From G965207335 sp965207335 (GTDB lineage: Bacteria; Pseudomonadota; Gammaproteobacteria; PS1; Pseudothioglobaceae), in the NCBI GenBank assembly GCA_965207335.1, contig OZ242267.1, forward strand, positions 1,860,001-1,924,000: 64,000 nucleotides of DNA. The letters are read 5' to 3'. Each line of letters starts with the position of its first letter. Position 1 is the first letter of the stretch. The notes below the pieces were generated by a model that saw only the letters and a program-made list of their open reading frames with translations, was not told the DNA's origin and made no database searches. Below are positions 10,450 to 20,004 of the stretch, piece by piece. The position numbers were made by a program, and so were the translations under genes.

Positions 10450-10974
10450 ATGTTTAAAAAAGCAGTATTTTTTTTATTGATGTTTGTGATAGCTTTATTA
10501 GCAAATGCTACCTGTAAGAACTATATTGATGATAAACACCATGATAGTCGTTATAGTGTGGATAGCAATGACAACGGTACAGTAACTGATAATCAAACAG
10601 AGCTAATGTGGAAGATTTGTAGTCAAGGGCAAACATGGGATAGTAATAACACTTGCACAGATACGGCAAGTACATATAATTGGCAAGGAGCCTTAACACA
10701 AGGTGATAGTGAAACTTTTGCTAGTTATTCCAACTGGCGCTTACCTAATATTAAAGAATTAATAAGTATAGCTGCTTATAATTGCTATAGTCCTAGTATT
10801 AATGAGATTATTTTTCCAGATACTCCTTCTGGCAACTTCTGGTCTTCTTCGCCTAGTATAGAAACTGGTAACAATAATAATTTGTCGTGGAAGGTAGATT
10901 TTAGCACAGGAAAGCCTGACGACAATGCTCGTTCAATTAATTATAGAGTTAGATTGGTTCGCTCTATAAATTAA
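10450..10974 (+). CDS. Secreted DUF1566 domain protein
   Basis: A 174-aa protein with signal peptide (MFKKAVFFLLMFVIALLANA) and one DUF1566 domain: DNQTELMWKIC, SNWRLPNIKELISI, FWSSSP and the end YRVRLVRSIN. It matches the C-terminal domain of the preceding broken lipoprotein, so the two are likely related by duplication. I chose the ATG at 10450 because AAGGA lies 9 nt before it; the ATG at 10441 directly abuts that motif. The function of DUF1566 is not established; these proteins are usually exported or surface-associated. Confidence 0.82.
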   Translation: MFKKAVFFLLMFVIALLANATCKNYIDDKHHDSRYSVDSNDNGTVTDNQTELMWKICSQGQTWDSNNTCTDTASTYNWQGALTQGDSETFASYSNWRLPNIKELISIAAYNCYSPSINEIIFPDTPSGNFWSSSPSIETGNNNNLSWKVDFSTGKPDDNARSINYRVRLVRSIN

Positions 10975-11028
10975 TACAAAAGTACACTACAAAAATATTA
11001 CAAAGTTATTATATAGCAATAATTTGAA

Positions 11029-11400
11029 TTAAGATTTGCATTTAAAATTAAGTGAACCAGAATTAATGCAGTATCTCTGTCCGCTAGGCTTAGGTCCATC
11101 TGCAAAAACATGTCCTAAATGGGCGCTACATTTAGCACACTGAACCTCTGTCCTACCCATACCATGACTATTATCAGTTATGTTTTTTACATTATCACTA
11201 TTAGCAATATCATAAAAACTAGGCCACCCTGTGCCAGAGTCAAATTTAGTATCGGAGTTAAATAATAAAGCATCACAGCAAATACAATGATAATCGCCCG
11301 TTTCTTTATTGTTTAAATATTTGCCAGTAAATGCTCTTTCTGTCCCACTTTTTTGAGTAATATTGTATTGTTCTTTTGTTAGTTTTTCTTTTAAGTCCAT
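11029..11400 (-). CDS. msrB: Peptide-methionine (R)-S-oxide reductase MsrB
   Basis: Repairs oxidised methionine (R form) in proteins. Zinc ligands C39/C42 and C88/C91 (CAKC) and the catalytic cysteine in RYCINSGSLNF (C111) are all present, with the family motif GTGWPSF. The length of 123 aa is normal for a single-domain, soluble MsrB. It is transcribed away from cca, sharing a 57-bp divergent promoter region. Confidence 0.94.
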   Translation of the reverse strand: MDLKEKLTKEQYNITQKSGTERAFTGKYLNNKETGDYHCICCDALLFNSDTKFDSGTGWPSFYDIANSDNVKNITDNSHGMGRTEVQCAKCSAHLGHVFADGPKPSGQRYCINSGSLNFKCKS

Positions 11401-11445
11401 AGCTATTAAAATTAAGGTATTATTGTTAATTTTTACCTTATTTTT

Positions 11446-11451
11446 TATTAT
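11446..11451 (+). promoter_or_regulatory. -10 box of cca at leaderless spacing
   Basis: TATTAT ends 6 nt before the ATG at 11458 and no Shine-Dalgarno is present, so transcription would start at or next to the A of the ATG. The -35 region is not recognisable. The same geometry occurs at 21523, 60463 and 61893. Confidence 0.45.
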
Positions 11452-11457
11452 TGTGCA

Positions 11458-12549
11458 ATGTTAGTTTATTTAGTAGGTGGTGCTATTAGAGACAAATTAT
11501 TAGGACTTGAGGTTAAAGACAAAGATTTTGTGGTAGTAGGTGCCACAGAAAATGAAATGTTGGCTCAAGGCTTTATTCGTGTTGGTGCAGATTTTCCAGT
11601 ATTTTTACACCCTAAAACTAAACAAGAATATGCTCTAGCCAGAGCAGAAAAAAAGGTTAGTAAAGGCTATAAAGGTTTTGTAGTTGCTACTAAAAATATT
11701 AGTTTAGCAGAGGATTTATTGCGTAGAGATTTAACAATTAATGCCATAGCACAAGATAAAAAAGGCAATATTATTGACCCATATAATGGCGTTAATGATT
11801 TGAATAATGGCATACTAAGGCATATATCGCCAGCATTTATTGAAGACCCTGTTAGAATTTTACGCATTGCTAGATTTGCAGCTCGATTTAAAACTTATGG
11901 CTTTAAACTAGCACAAGAAACTCATAAATTAATAAAGTTAATGGTTAAAAATGGCGATATTGATAGTCTAGTACCAGAGCGAGTTTGGGCAGAGATTGTC
12001 AAGGTTTTAAGCTATAAAACTCCATCGGAATTTTTTAGGGTATTAAAATCTTGCGCAGCATTAGATATTATTTTACCAAAACTTACAACAAGTAAAATAA
12101 ACCTAGCTCATAATAATAAAAAAGATGAGTTTTTAATAATTGACAATCTAAATACCAATGATATAGCTATTAAATGGGCAATACTTTGTAGCAATCTTGC
12201 TGTTGATAATGTAAAAAATTTAGTCTCACACCTTAAATGCCCAAAAAAAGTAGCAAAATTAGCGATATTAAGTGCTAGCTATGTAGATTTTATTAAAAAT
12301 AGTAGTTATGACAATAAACAATTATTAGATTTTTATTTAAAAACAGATGCTTTTCGTAATAAAGAGCGTTTTTTAAATTTAATTAAGGTATTTGAATTAT
12401 TAGCTATTAATACTAGATTAATATTAGATATATGGCATAAATTATTGACTATTAAAATAACTAGCACCAATAATAAAGATATTGTTACAGAGTTAACTAA
12501 TAAACGGCAAGATATTATTAAAACTATGAATAAAACACCTGATGTTTAA
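11458..12549 (+). CDS. cca: CCA tRNA nucleotidyltransferase
   Basis: Class II nucleotidyltransferase that builds or repairs the tRNA 3' CCA end. It has GGAIRDKLLG (about 7-16), the metal-binding pair D21/D23 in KDKDFVVVG, RRDLTINAIA (about 89-98) and the downstream EDPVRILRIARFAARF motif. At 363 aa it lacks the C-terminal HD domain of long E. coli-type enzymes. The gamma-proteobacterial style start MLVYLVGGAIRD distinguishes it from the poly(A) polymerase paralogue at 57073. The tRNA-Lys at 39004 already encodes CCA, so here the enzyme may serve mainly in repair. Confidence 0.92.
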   Translation: MLVYLVGGAIRDKLLGLEVKDKDFVVVGATENEMLAQGFIRVGADFPVFLHPKTKQEYALARAEKKVSKGYKGFVVATKNISLAEDLLRRDLTINAIAQDKKGNIIDPYNGVNDLNNGILRHISPAFIEDPVRILRIARFAARFKTYGFKLAQETHKLIKLMVKNGDIDSLVPERVWAEIVKVLSYKTPSEFFRVLKSCAALDIILPKLTTSKINLAHNNKKDEFLIIDNLNTNDIAIKWAILCSNLAVDNVKNLVSHLKCPKKVAKLAILSASYVDFIKNSSYDNKQLLDFYLKTDAFRNKERFLNLIKVFELLAINTRLILDIWHKLLTIKITSTNNKDIVTELTNKRQDIIKTMNKTPDV

Positions 12550-12958
12550 ATAAACCTAACTTTAATATGTAAAAATTGCCATAATTTTTTTATTACTAAG
12601 TTAAATAAAGCTATTGGCAGAAGTTTAGTGTTTAAAAAGATCGGTGTACCTAAAAAAGATAGTATATCTATTATTATTAAACATAACTATTACCACTATA
12701 AAATATATTTAACTAATATAATATCTTCAAGCACTCAATTTTTAACCATAATTTGTAATAGTGCAAGATGAACTATATACAATATCAAGCATTTTAGTTA
12801 CTTTGTGAAAAAATCAAATGTATTGACAATTCACTTCGCTAATTCTGTTTCAAGTCTGTTTTTATACAAAAACCTAAATTCAGTACATCAGAATGATAGT
12901 AGTTCTTAGTATTTTTTTCGGGCAAATTAGTAATATGTATGGCTTTTAGCGAAAGATT
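12550..12958. other. Intergenic 409 bp beside an accessory cassette, no gene seen
   Basis: AT-rich spacer between convergent cca and the TPR/CSD gene. Short stretches can be translated without stop but resemble nothing I recognise. This is the left junction of the NERD-helicase cassette; I found no direct or inverted repeat shared with the right junction (17370-17612). Confidence 0.5.
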
Positions 12959-14389
12959 TCATTCTATGATTTTTTTTATCCTTGCTTGTTCCTTTTTTCT
13001 ATCTTTTGAGGGTTCAATAATAAATTCAACTTTTGTTCCTATTTCAACTTTTGGTGTTAAATGAAAGTTTGATGATAAGGAAAAATAAAAGTCTTTATTG
13101 TTACTTTTCAAAAACCCATCCTTTCCTCTTTCATTGTCATTCATTAGTCTTACAATTTCGCCTTTTTGAGTTCCCTTTGGTTTAGAAAATGATTTCTTTT
13201 TCTCTGGTGAAAAACCATTCCAATATTTTTTAAGTTCTGATTTCAACTTGCCTATTTCATTAATATTAATTTCGGCATTTTCGAAGTTTCGTAATTCGTC
13301 AAATACTTTTTGCGGTATTTTCCATTCTTCACTTTGTCGTATTAGTTTGGATAAAGTAAAATGTTTAAACGCTAAATCTTTTTCATTTTTCTTGTTTAAA
13401 ATTGCACCTAATAGAAATAATAAATCAACTTTAAATTCTAATGGACCAAAATTTATAATTGCTTGTGTTGCATATTTAAAAGCACTTTCTAAATTATTAT
13501 CTTCAAAATAAAGTTCTGCTAATTCCTTTTGTATAAACCACTCTTTCTTTTTTCGTAAAATATTTTCTAATTCGGAAATTGTGTCTTTCGAATTACCTAA
13601 ATTCTTTTTAGATAAAGCAATTCTTCTTGCGAACCAAATATCATTTGAATAATGAAAACTTTCTAAAACGTCAAGAGCATTTTTTGATGTGTCAAAACAC
13701 TCATGCCATTCACCTAACTTTAATAATGCTTTTGTTTTATAAGCAAACCAGTTTTCTTTATCAGAAGCCAACTCCATATCTTTTTTTCTTCCTTTCCTTT
13801 CAACTTCTATTGTAACACATTCTGTGCTTAGGTTATCTGGATTAAACTCATTACAAAAGTCATTTATTAACTTCCAGTTTGGCGTTGGTTTTTTCTTTTC
13901 ACTTTTTAACACTATGGAAAACAAGAATGAAATTAGATTTTTTGAAAAGTCTGTGTTCTTCTCGTATAATAAAGGAATTAGTTCTTCTATTTTGAGGATT
14001 AGTTCAGTTTTATTATAATGAAAATTTGTTACTGGTTCATCTGTTTCGTCATCTTCAAAGTGATTAATTTCAGTTTCAACATGGTCATTTGTATTGGTGT
14101 TTTCCGATTTATATTTTGACCATAAAAGCCAACCGTAAGAAGTTAATACTCTTTCTTTTGTTTCATTATTAATTTCAATACCATATATGTTTAAAAATTG
14201 AAAGCCAGCATCAAAATAATTTGTGTTACGCAAACACTTTAAGATATCAGACACCAAATATTCATTGTTGCCAATTTGCTCATTAGAGAAATCTGTCTTA
14301 TTATCTTTGAAAAACTTCAAAGCATCATTATACTTTTTTTCTTTTGCGAGTTGTGAGATATGTCTGCTAAAATCAAATAATGAGGACAT
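12959..14389 (-). CDS. TPR-repeat protein with C-terminal cold-shock-like domain
   Basis: A 476-aa soluble protein without signal peptide. Residues about 1-370 are helical with TPR-like repeats (for example ELAELYFEDNNLESAFKYATQAI). Residues about 405-476 resemble a cold-shock/OB nucleic-acid-binding domain: KGEIVRLMNDNERGKDGF, then DFYFSLS, IGTKVEF and ARIKKI in the CSD order. It starts 10 bp after the stop of the NERD-helicase gene on the same strand, so the two form one operon and probably one complex. I infer an RNA/DNA-binding or target-recognition partner for the helicase. Domain calls are moderate; biological role unknown. Confidence 0.6.
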   Translation of the reverse strand: MSSLFDFSRHISQLAKEKKYNDALKFFKDNKTDFSNEQIGNNEYLVSDILKCLRNTNYFDAGFQFLNIYGIEINNETKERVLTSYGWLLWSKYKSENTNTNDHVETEINHFEDDETDEPVTNFHYNKTELILKIEELIPLLYEKNTDFSKNLISFLFSIVLKSEKKKPTPNWKLINDFCNEFNPDNLSTECVTIEVERKGRKKDMELASDKENWFAYKTKALLKLGEWHECFDTSKNALDVLESFHYSNDIWFARRIALSKKNLGNSKDTISELENILRKKKEWFIQKELAELYFEDNNLESAFKYATQAIINFGPLEFKVDLLFLLGAILNKKNEKDLAFKHFTLSKLIRQSEEWKIPQKVFDELRNFENAEININEIGKLKSELKKYWNGFSPEKKKSFSKPKGTQKGEIVRLMNDNERGKDGFLKSNNKDFYFSLSSNFHLTPKVEIGTKVEFIIEPSKDRKKEQARIKKIIE

Positions 14390-14399
14390 ATTTGCTCTT

Positions 14400-17369
14400 T
14401 TAATTACTTAATATTTCTTTAAAACTATTCCAAATCTCATCATCACTATAATAAGTTGCTATTATACTTGAATAAAATCCATCACCATCATAATACATAT
14501 CAACGATTAATTCAGCATTATCACTGATAATTTTTATTGTGTCTTTGAAAGGTACTTGGATTATATAATTGAAATATTTATCGTGCTTATTCAACTGTTG
14601 ATTTATACTGGTGTATATTTTTTCTCGCCACTTATCTTTTATAAATTCAAAGTCACTAAGATTATTTTTACCAACAATTATATTAATGACTTCATCACCA
14701 AATTCTTTTGGTTCTGATTTCATTAATGTAGGAATTTTTATTTGCCCTTTATTATTATAATAAAATGAAACGGTCGCAACTTCTCCATTACTTCCGTTTA
14801 ACTCATATAATTCTTGATAATTTGGGTGATTAATTGCACTGATATTTATTTTATTAGGCTCTAATTTTGAATTCAATAATTGAAACAGTTGAAGTAATTG
14901 AGGTTTATCCTCTGGGAAATTGAACTTCTTAATTAAAGACATTTCTACCTCAGACATTTTAATATCAGGATTTGCAATGAAATATATATTTTTATCAGGC
15001 TTATTACCAGTGTTTGTATCTCTTAATTCCATTTTTAAAAATGGATTAATGTCTTTGTAATTTATAATACTAACTTTCTCTTTTGCTCTGGTCAAGCCTG
15101 TATAAATCCATTTAAAATAATCCTCATTCGTTTTGCCTCTATTCTTACCATGGTCAACATTAAACAAAACTTCATTCCATTTATAAGACATTGATTTGTG
15201 TACTGTTAATGCCCAACCATATCTAAGTTGTGCTGCATTCTTGTATTTATAGTATTTAGATGATGTATCTTTATTGAGTTTGTTTTCAAATAGTTTTCGG
15301 TGTTTTCGTTTTGCTAAATTTAAAATTTTTCTTTGCGTCCTTTCAGTCTCTTCCAATTTCGTTTTTACTTTTTCACCATTGTTTAGTCTTTCTTGTAACG
15401 ATTTGATTTCTTGCGCTAACTCTTTATATTCTGTTGATTGTTGTAATTCATTAAATACGTCTGATTTCTCAAAAGGGTTCTTATTTAATTCAATCTTTAT
15501 TTCTCTATTTAAAATAATTTTAAGTGCAATTATTTCATCTTCCGAAAGTTCCCCTTTTTCACTTAATCGGTAGTTTTCTAAACTTAAAACAGTAGCATAA
15601 TGTCCTGTGTCTTTTAAAATCAGGCTAATTTCTCTGTATTTAAGAGTAATTGGCTGTTTGCCTTTTGGGGTAATAATTTCAGGGATTACTTCGCTATTAA
15701 TTTTTGTTACAGTCCCAAATTGTCCGTTAAACACTTTCTTTGGCTCTGCGAAAGGATCGTTTGCGTCTTCAACTCTAAAATTATTGTTGAATATTATTAA
15801 GTCATTTTGTGCTATATCATCACCATTTTTGATAATTGCTCTTTTTATCCAAAGGTTAACTTTTTGTGCATCAGCATTTGAATAACTTAACAGATGAAAG
15901 TCAGAGTTGTTTCCAATTCTGTTTTTTATAATTGGGAGAATTTCTTCTTTATCTAAGGTTTTCAAATTCTCTGAAAATTCGAATGATAATTGATTAAAAG
16001 ATTGATTTCTTATACCATTTACTGCTATAAGTGCCTGTTTGACGATTAATGACTTATCTTCTTTATCAATTAATTGGAAAGCCTTATTTTCTAATTCGTA
16101 TTTTTCTTTTAAATATTCTGGGTTTAAGGTGCTTTCTTCCTTTTTTCCAATTGTTAACTGAAAACTATCTCCAATAAAAATAATTTTCCTGTTTGAATTT
16201 TTAAAATCAGAAAAATTGATAAAATCTTCGAGTAATTTACCTGACCCAAATCTTAAATCTATGGATTGATGATAATTATCGGAGATTAGTTGTGCTTCAT
16301 CAACTATGAATATTGCTTTATCCTCATTATCACTTTTCTTCAAAGGAACAATTTCAAGTTTTATTTTATCAGTATTTTCTTCAGCTTCTTTATTTACACT
16401 TGATTCATCATCGTTTTGAGTTTCTTGTAAACCACCTCCATAGATATAAGAATACAAACTATTGAATTTCAAATTACTTTCAGATAGCAAATTTGTCGCA
16501 ACTCTACTTGAAGAGGCAAATAATTCAATTTGTGCAATTTCATTATTGTATGCAATATCTTCAATAAAAGGAATCAAGTGGGATTTTCCACTTAATGAAG
16601 TTCCTTGAAGAACAAATACTTTTTCACTATCAGATTTAATAAATTCAGTAATTTCTTGAAGTGCAGATTTTTGGTCAGGATATAAATTCTCGTAATTCAG
16701 TTCTGTTGAATAGCTATCAAATGTTATTTTTTCGCTATAAGTTTCTTTAATGTCAAACTTATCGGCTCTAAATATTTCTTTAAATAAGTCAAATGAATTT
16801 TGTGCTAATTTCACTTCTTTATCGGCAATGTCAATTACATCTTTTATTTTTTCAAGATAATTGTTTTGGTCAATAATAAAAAAATTCAATTCATCGTGCG
16901 CTGGAATAGAACCTACTAATTCTATTGGCTTTTGAAAACAAACCATTCTTACCGTATGAAATGGATTGAATTTTTCACCGATTTGAAAATCTGGAATTAT
17001 CTTGTTTTTACAAACATTAATAAATCGTTCTTTTTGATTTTTAAGTTGAATAAAAGGGTTTATTGAATTTCCTCCTTTTATTATTTCTCCGCTATCATTT
17101 GTCCATTTTCCAAATTCAAATTCACTTTTGGCATTTCTTGGTAATTTTATTTTTCCGCCAAAGTTTTTAAAGTCAATGATACAAACAACATTTTTTGTAA
17201 TGAGCAAAGCATCAATCTGCAATCTTTTTTCTGCTTCACATTCAGAGTTTGCAATTAATAAACCATAAATGGAATATTTGTCAAATAATATTTCTAAATT
17301 CTCAGCAAACTCTCTGAAAAAAGTATTTTCGTAATTTCTTGCTGCTGTACCTTTTCTTATTTCAAACAT
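14400..17369 (-). CDS. NERD-domain nuclease fused to SF1 (RecD/UvrD-like) helicase
   Basis: A 989-aa protein. Residues about 10-130 form a NERD (nuclease-related) domain with the PD-(D/E)xK-like residues D53 (QID) and D66-x-K68 (IDFKN). Residues about 230-800 are an SF1 helicase: Walker A GTSLSGKSHL (about 255-265), Walker B FIVDEAQ (about 353-358), the late motif YGWALTVHKSMS (about 716-727) and YTGLTRAKEKV (about 755). About 190 C-terminal residues are unrecognised. It has no signal peptide and is the first gene of a two-gene operon with the TPR/CSD protein. I infer foreign-nucleic-acid processing or antiphage defence. Flanks are housekeeping, which suggests insertion by transfer. Confidence 0.7.
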   Translation of the reverse strand: MFEIRKGTAARNYENTFFREFAENLEILFDKYSIYGLLIANSECEAEKRLQIDALLITKNVVCIIDFKNFGGKIKLPRNAKSEFEFGKWTNDSGEIIKGGNSINPFIQLKNQKERFINVCKNKIIPDFQIGEKFNPFHTVRMVCFQKPIELVGSIPAHDELNFFIIDQNNYLEKIKDVIDIADKEVKLAQNSFDLFKEIFRADKFDIKETYSEKITFDSYSTELNYENLYPDQKSALQEITEFIKSDSEKVFVLQGTSLSGKSHLIPFIEDIAYNNEIAQIELFASSSRVATNLLSESNLKFNSLYSYIYGGGLQETQNDDESSVNKEAEENTDKIKLEIVPLKKSDNEDKAIFIVDEAQLISDNYHQSIDLRFGSGKLLEDFINFSDFKNSNRKIIFIGDSFQLTIGKKEESTLNPEYLKEKYELENKAFQLIDKEDKSLIVKQALIAVNGIRNQSFNQLSFEFSENLKTLDKEEILPIIKNRIGNNSDFHLLSYSNADAQKVNLWIKRAIIKNGDDIAQNDLIIFNNNFRVEDANDPFAEPKKVFNGQFGTVTKINSEVIPEIITPKGKQPITLKYREISLILKDTGHYATVLSLENYRLSEKGELSEDEIIALKIILNREIKIELNKNPFEKSDVFNELQQSTEYKELAQEIKSLQERLNNGEKVKTKLEETERTQRKILNLAKRKHRKLFENKLNKDTSSKYYKYKNAAQLRYGWALTVHKSMSYKWNEVLFNVDHGKNRGKTNEDYFKWIYTGLTRAKEKVSIINYKDINPFLKMELRDTNTGNKPDKNIYFIANPDIKMSEVEMSLIKKFNFPEDKPQLLQLFQLLNSKLEPNKINISAINHPNYQELYELNGSNGEVATVSFYYNNKGQIKIPTLMKSEPKEFGDEVINIIVGKNNLSDFEFIKDKWREKIYTSINQQLNKHDKYFNYIIQVPFKDTIKIISDNAELIVDMYYDGDGFYSSIIATYYSDDEIWNSFKEILSN

Positions 17370-17612
17370 TTTAATTCTCTATTTTATCAGGCATTGGCTA
17401 AAAAATAGCTTTTTTGTTTTCAACATTGGCTAGATAAGTCAAAAGAGTCAGGAAATTAAAAATCAAAGTGGTAAGTACCACAATAAACTTGCAGTTTTCA
17501 CTGTTTTACTGGATGCCTTTTTTATAACAATAATGCTATATTTTATAATCCTTTTATTTAGTATAAAAAACTATACCAGTAATTTACTTTCTACAACTAG
17601 TATTTAGTAATG

Positions 17613-19970
17613 CTAATCATTAGCCAAACTTAACCAAGTATCAACAACAGTATCAGGGTTTAAAGATATACTACTAATACCAAGTTTTAACAACCATTTA
17701 GCAAAATCTTTATTATCAGACGGTCCTTGACCGCAAATACCTATGTATTTATTTTCTTTATGGCAAGCTTTAATCGCCATTTCTAGTATTGATAATACTG
17801 CTGGATCTTGTTCGTCAAATGATTCTGCTAGTAGTTCTGAGTCGCGGTCTATTCCAAGTGTAAGTTGAGTCATATCATTTGAGCCAATAGAAAAACCATC
17901 AAAATACTGCAAGAATTCACTAGCCATTACAGCATTAGATGGTATTTCGCACATCATAATTAATCGTAAACCATTTTTACCGCGTTGTAGGTTGTTTTGC
18001 TTAAGAATTTCAATAACATCTTTTGCCTCATCAATAGTTCGAACAAAAGGAATCATTAACTCCACATTAGTAAAGCCCATGTTATTACGGACATAATGCA
18101 TTGCCTTACACTCCATATCAAAGCACTCACGAAAATCATCAGATGTATAACGAGCAGCACCACGAAAGCCAATCATAGGGTTTTCTTCTATTGGCTCGAA
18201 TTGTTTGCCACCTAATAAATTAGCGTATTCATTAGATTTAAAATCAGACATACGAACGATAACAGGCTTAGGGTAAAAAGCCGCTGCTAGACTAGAAACT
18301 CCTTCTTGAAGACGCTTAATATAAAAATCAATAGCAGTGTCATAGGCTAAGGTTTTTTGCTTAATTTGTCGTTTAATATCATCAGGCATAGTATCAGCAT
18401 GTAGTATTGCTTTAGGGTGTATGCCTATCATATTGTTAATAATAAATTCTAATCTAGCCAGTCCAACACCATCATTAGGCAGTGTGGCAAAGTCAAATGC
18501 TCTACTAGGATTGCCTATATTCATCATAATTTTTACTGGAATTTTTGGCATATTTTCTAGCGATTGTTGGCTATATTCAAATTCTAATATACCTTGATAC
18601 ACAAAGCCATCATTACCCTTAGCACAGGAAACAGTAGCATCGGAGTTATGAGCAATAGTTTTAGTAGCATTACCACAACCAACTACCGCAGGAATACCAA
18701 GTTCACGGGCAATAATTGCCGCATGGCAGGTTCGTCCACCACGATTAGTAATAATAGCAGAAGCTCTTTTCATAATAGGCTCCCAATCAGGGTCAGTCAT
18801 ATCAGTTAGTATAATGTCACCACTGTTAAATTTACCTATATCACTAATACCGTTTAATAAATTTACTCGTCCTGCACCAATACGATTACCAACTGCACGC
18901 CCTTTTGCTAATATCTTACCAGAGCCTTTTAATCTATACCTTTCAATAATATTTTTTTTATTACTTTGTACTGTTTCAGGTCTAGCTTGAACAATATATA
19001 TCTCACCATCAATACCATCTTTTGCCCATTCAATATCCATTGGAGATTTATAATGTTGTTCAATATTTATAGCAATTTTAGCAAGTTGCTCAATTTCTTT
19101 ATCGTTGAGACAAAAAATATTTCTGTCTTTTTGTACTACTGGCACAATTTTAACAAACTTACCCGCATTTTTTGCAAATAGCATTTTTTTTTCTTTACTA
19201 CCTAAGTTTCTTTGCAATATTGCCGGATTACCAGCATTTAACATGTCTTTGTGTACATAAAATTCATCTGGGTTTACTCCGCCTTGTACTAATATCTCAC
19301 CTAGTCCATAGCTAGCTGTTATAAAAACTACATCACGAAAACCACTCTCAGTATCAAGGCTAAACATAACTCCGCTACAAGCAATATCAGAGCGAATCAT
19401 TTTTTGTATGCCTACTGATAAAGAGAAATTTTCATGTTGATATCCTTGATTAGTCCTATATGCAATGGCACGGTCGTTAAATAATGAAGCAAATACCTTG
19501 CGAATAGCTAGCTTTATATTGTCAATACCAGATACATTTAGATATGTTTCTTGTTGCCCAGCAAAAGATGCATCTGGCATATCTTCTGTTGTTGCAGAAG
19601 AGCGGACTGCCCAAGTAGTTTTATTGCCAAACTGTTGTTCTAATTCTTGATAATGTTTATCAATAGCCTGTTCTACATTTGCAGGAAATTTTGTAGCCAT
19701 AATCCAATCACGAATTTGCTTGCCTGTTTTTTGTAAGGCAACAACATTTTCTACATCAAGAGAATTTAATTTATTATTAATTTGAACTATCAGATTATTT
19801 TGGGCAACAAATTCATCAAATGCCATAGTTGTAGTAGCAAAACCACTGGGTACTTTTATGTCTAATTTACTAAGATTTTGTAACATTTCTCCTGTTGAGG
19901 CATTTTTACCGCCAACAATATTAATATCATTGATATTTATTTTTTCTAAACTTATAGTATATTTTTGCAT
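17613..19970 (-). CDS. ppsA: Phosphoenolpyruvate synthase
   Basis: Converts pyruvate, ATP and water to PEP, AMP and phosphate for gluconeogenesis. The N-terminal ATP-binding domain has RSSATTEDMPDASFAGQQ, the swivelling phosphohistidine domain has GGRTCHAAIIARELG (about 410-425, the His carrying phosphate), and the C-terminal TIM barrel has FSIGSNDMTQLTLG and the cysteine segment GICGQGPS. I start at the ATG at 19970 (MQKYTISLEK); an in-frame ATG at 20000 would begin inside a transposon-end palindrome. It lies just downstream of its regulator ppsR on the same strand. Confidence 0.94.
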   Translation of the reverse strand: MQKYTISLEKININDINIVGGKNASTGEMLQNLSKLDIKVPSGFATTTMAFDEFVAQNNLIVQINNKLNSLDVENVVALQKTGKQIRDWIMATKFPANVEQAIDKHYQELEQQFGNKTTWAVRSSATTEDMPDASFAGQQETYLNVSGIDNIKLAIRKVFASLFNDRAIAYRTNQGYQHENFSLSVGIQKMIRSDIACSGVMFSLDTESGFRDVVFITASYGLGEILVQGGVNPDEFYVHKDMLNAGNPAILQRNLGSKEKKMLFAKNAGKFVKIVPVVQKDRNIFCLNDKEIEQLAKIAINIEQHYKSPMDIEWAKDGIDGEIYIVQARPETVQSNKKNIIERYRLKGSGKILAKGRAVGNRIGAGRVNLLNGISDIGKFNSGDIILTDMTDPDWEPIMKRASAIITNRGGRTCHAAIIARELGIPAVVGCGNATKTIAHNSDATVSCAKGNDGFVYQGILEFEYSQQSLENMPKIPVKIMMNIGNPSRAFDFATLPNDGVGLARLEFIINNMIGIHPKAILHADTMPDDIKRQIKQKTLAYDTAIDFYIKRLQEGVSSLAAAFYPKPVIVRMSDFKSNEYANLLGGKQFEPIEENPMIGFRGAARYTSDDFRECFDMECKAMHYVRNNMGFTNVELMIPFVRTIDEAKDVIEILKQNNLQRGKNGLRLIMMCEIPSNAVMASEFLQYFDGFSIGSNDMTQLTLGIDRDSELLAESFDEQDPAVLSILEMAIKACHKENKYIGICGQGPSDNKDFAKWLLKLGISSISLNPDTVVDTWLSLAND

Positions 19971-19981
19971 TTGTTTATAAA

Positions 19982-19998
19982 GAGACCTTTGCGGTCTC
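19982..19998. repeat. 17-bp palindrome made of MITE termini
   Basis: GAGACC-TTTGC-GGTCTC lies in the 34-bp ppsR-ppsA spacer. Both arms equal the ends of the GAGACCTTTGCATAA MITE family, as if an element collapsed to its two tips. In RNA it would form a small hairpin just upstream of the ppsA start. It also accounts for the spurious upstream in-frame ATG of ppsA. Confidence 0.65.
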
Positions 19999-20004
19999 AT
20001 AAAG

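Noticed and set aside
19971..20000. Upstream ATG of ppsA at 20000
   Set aside because: The extra residues come from the MITE palindrome; family similarity begins at MQKYTISLEK (19970).
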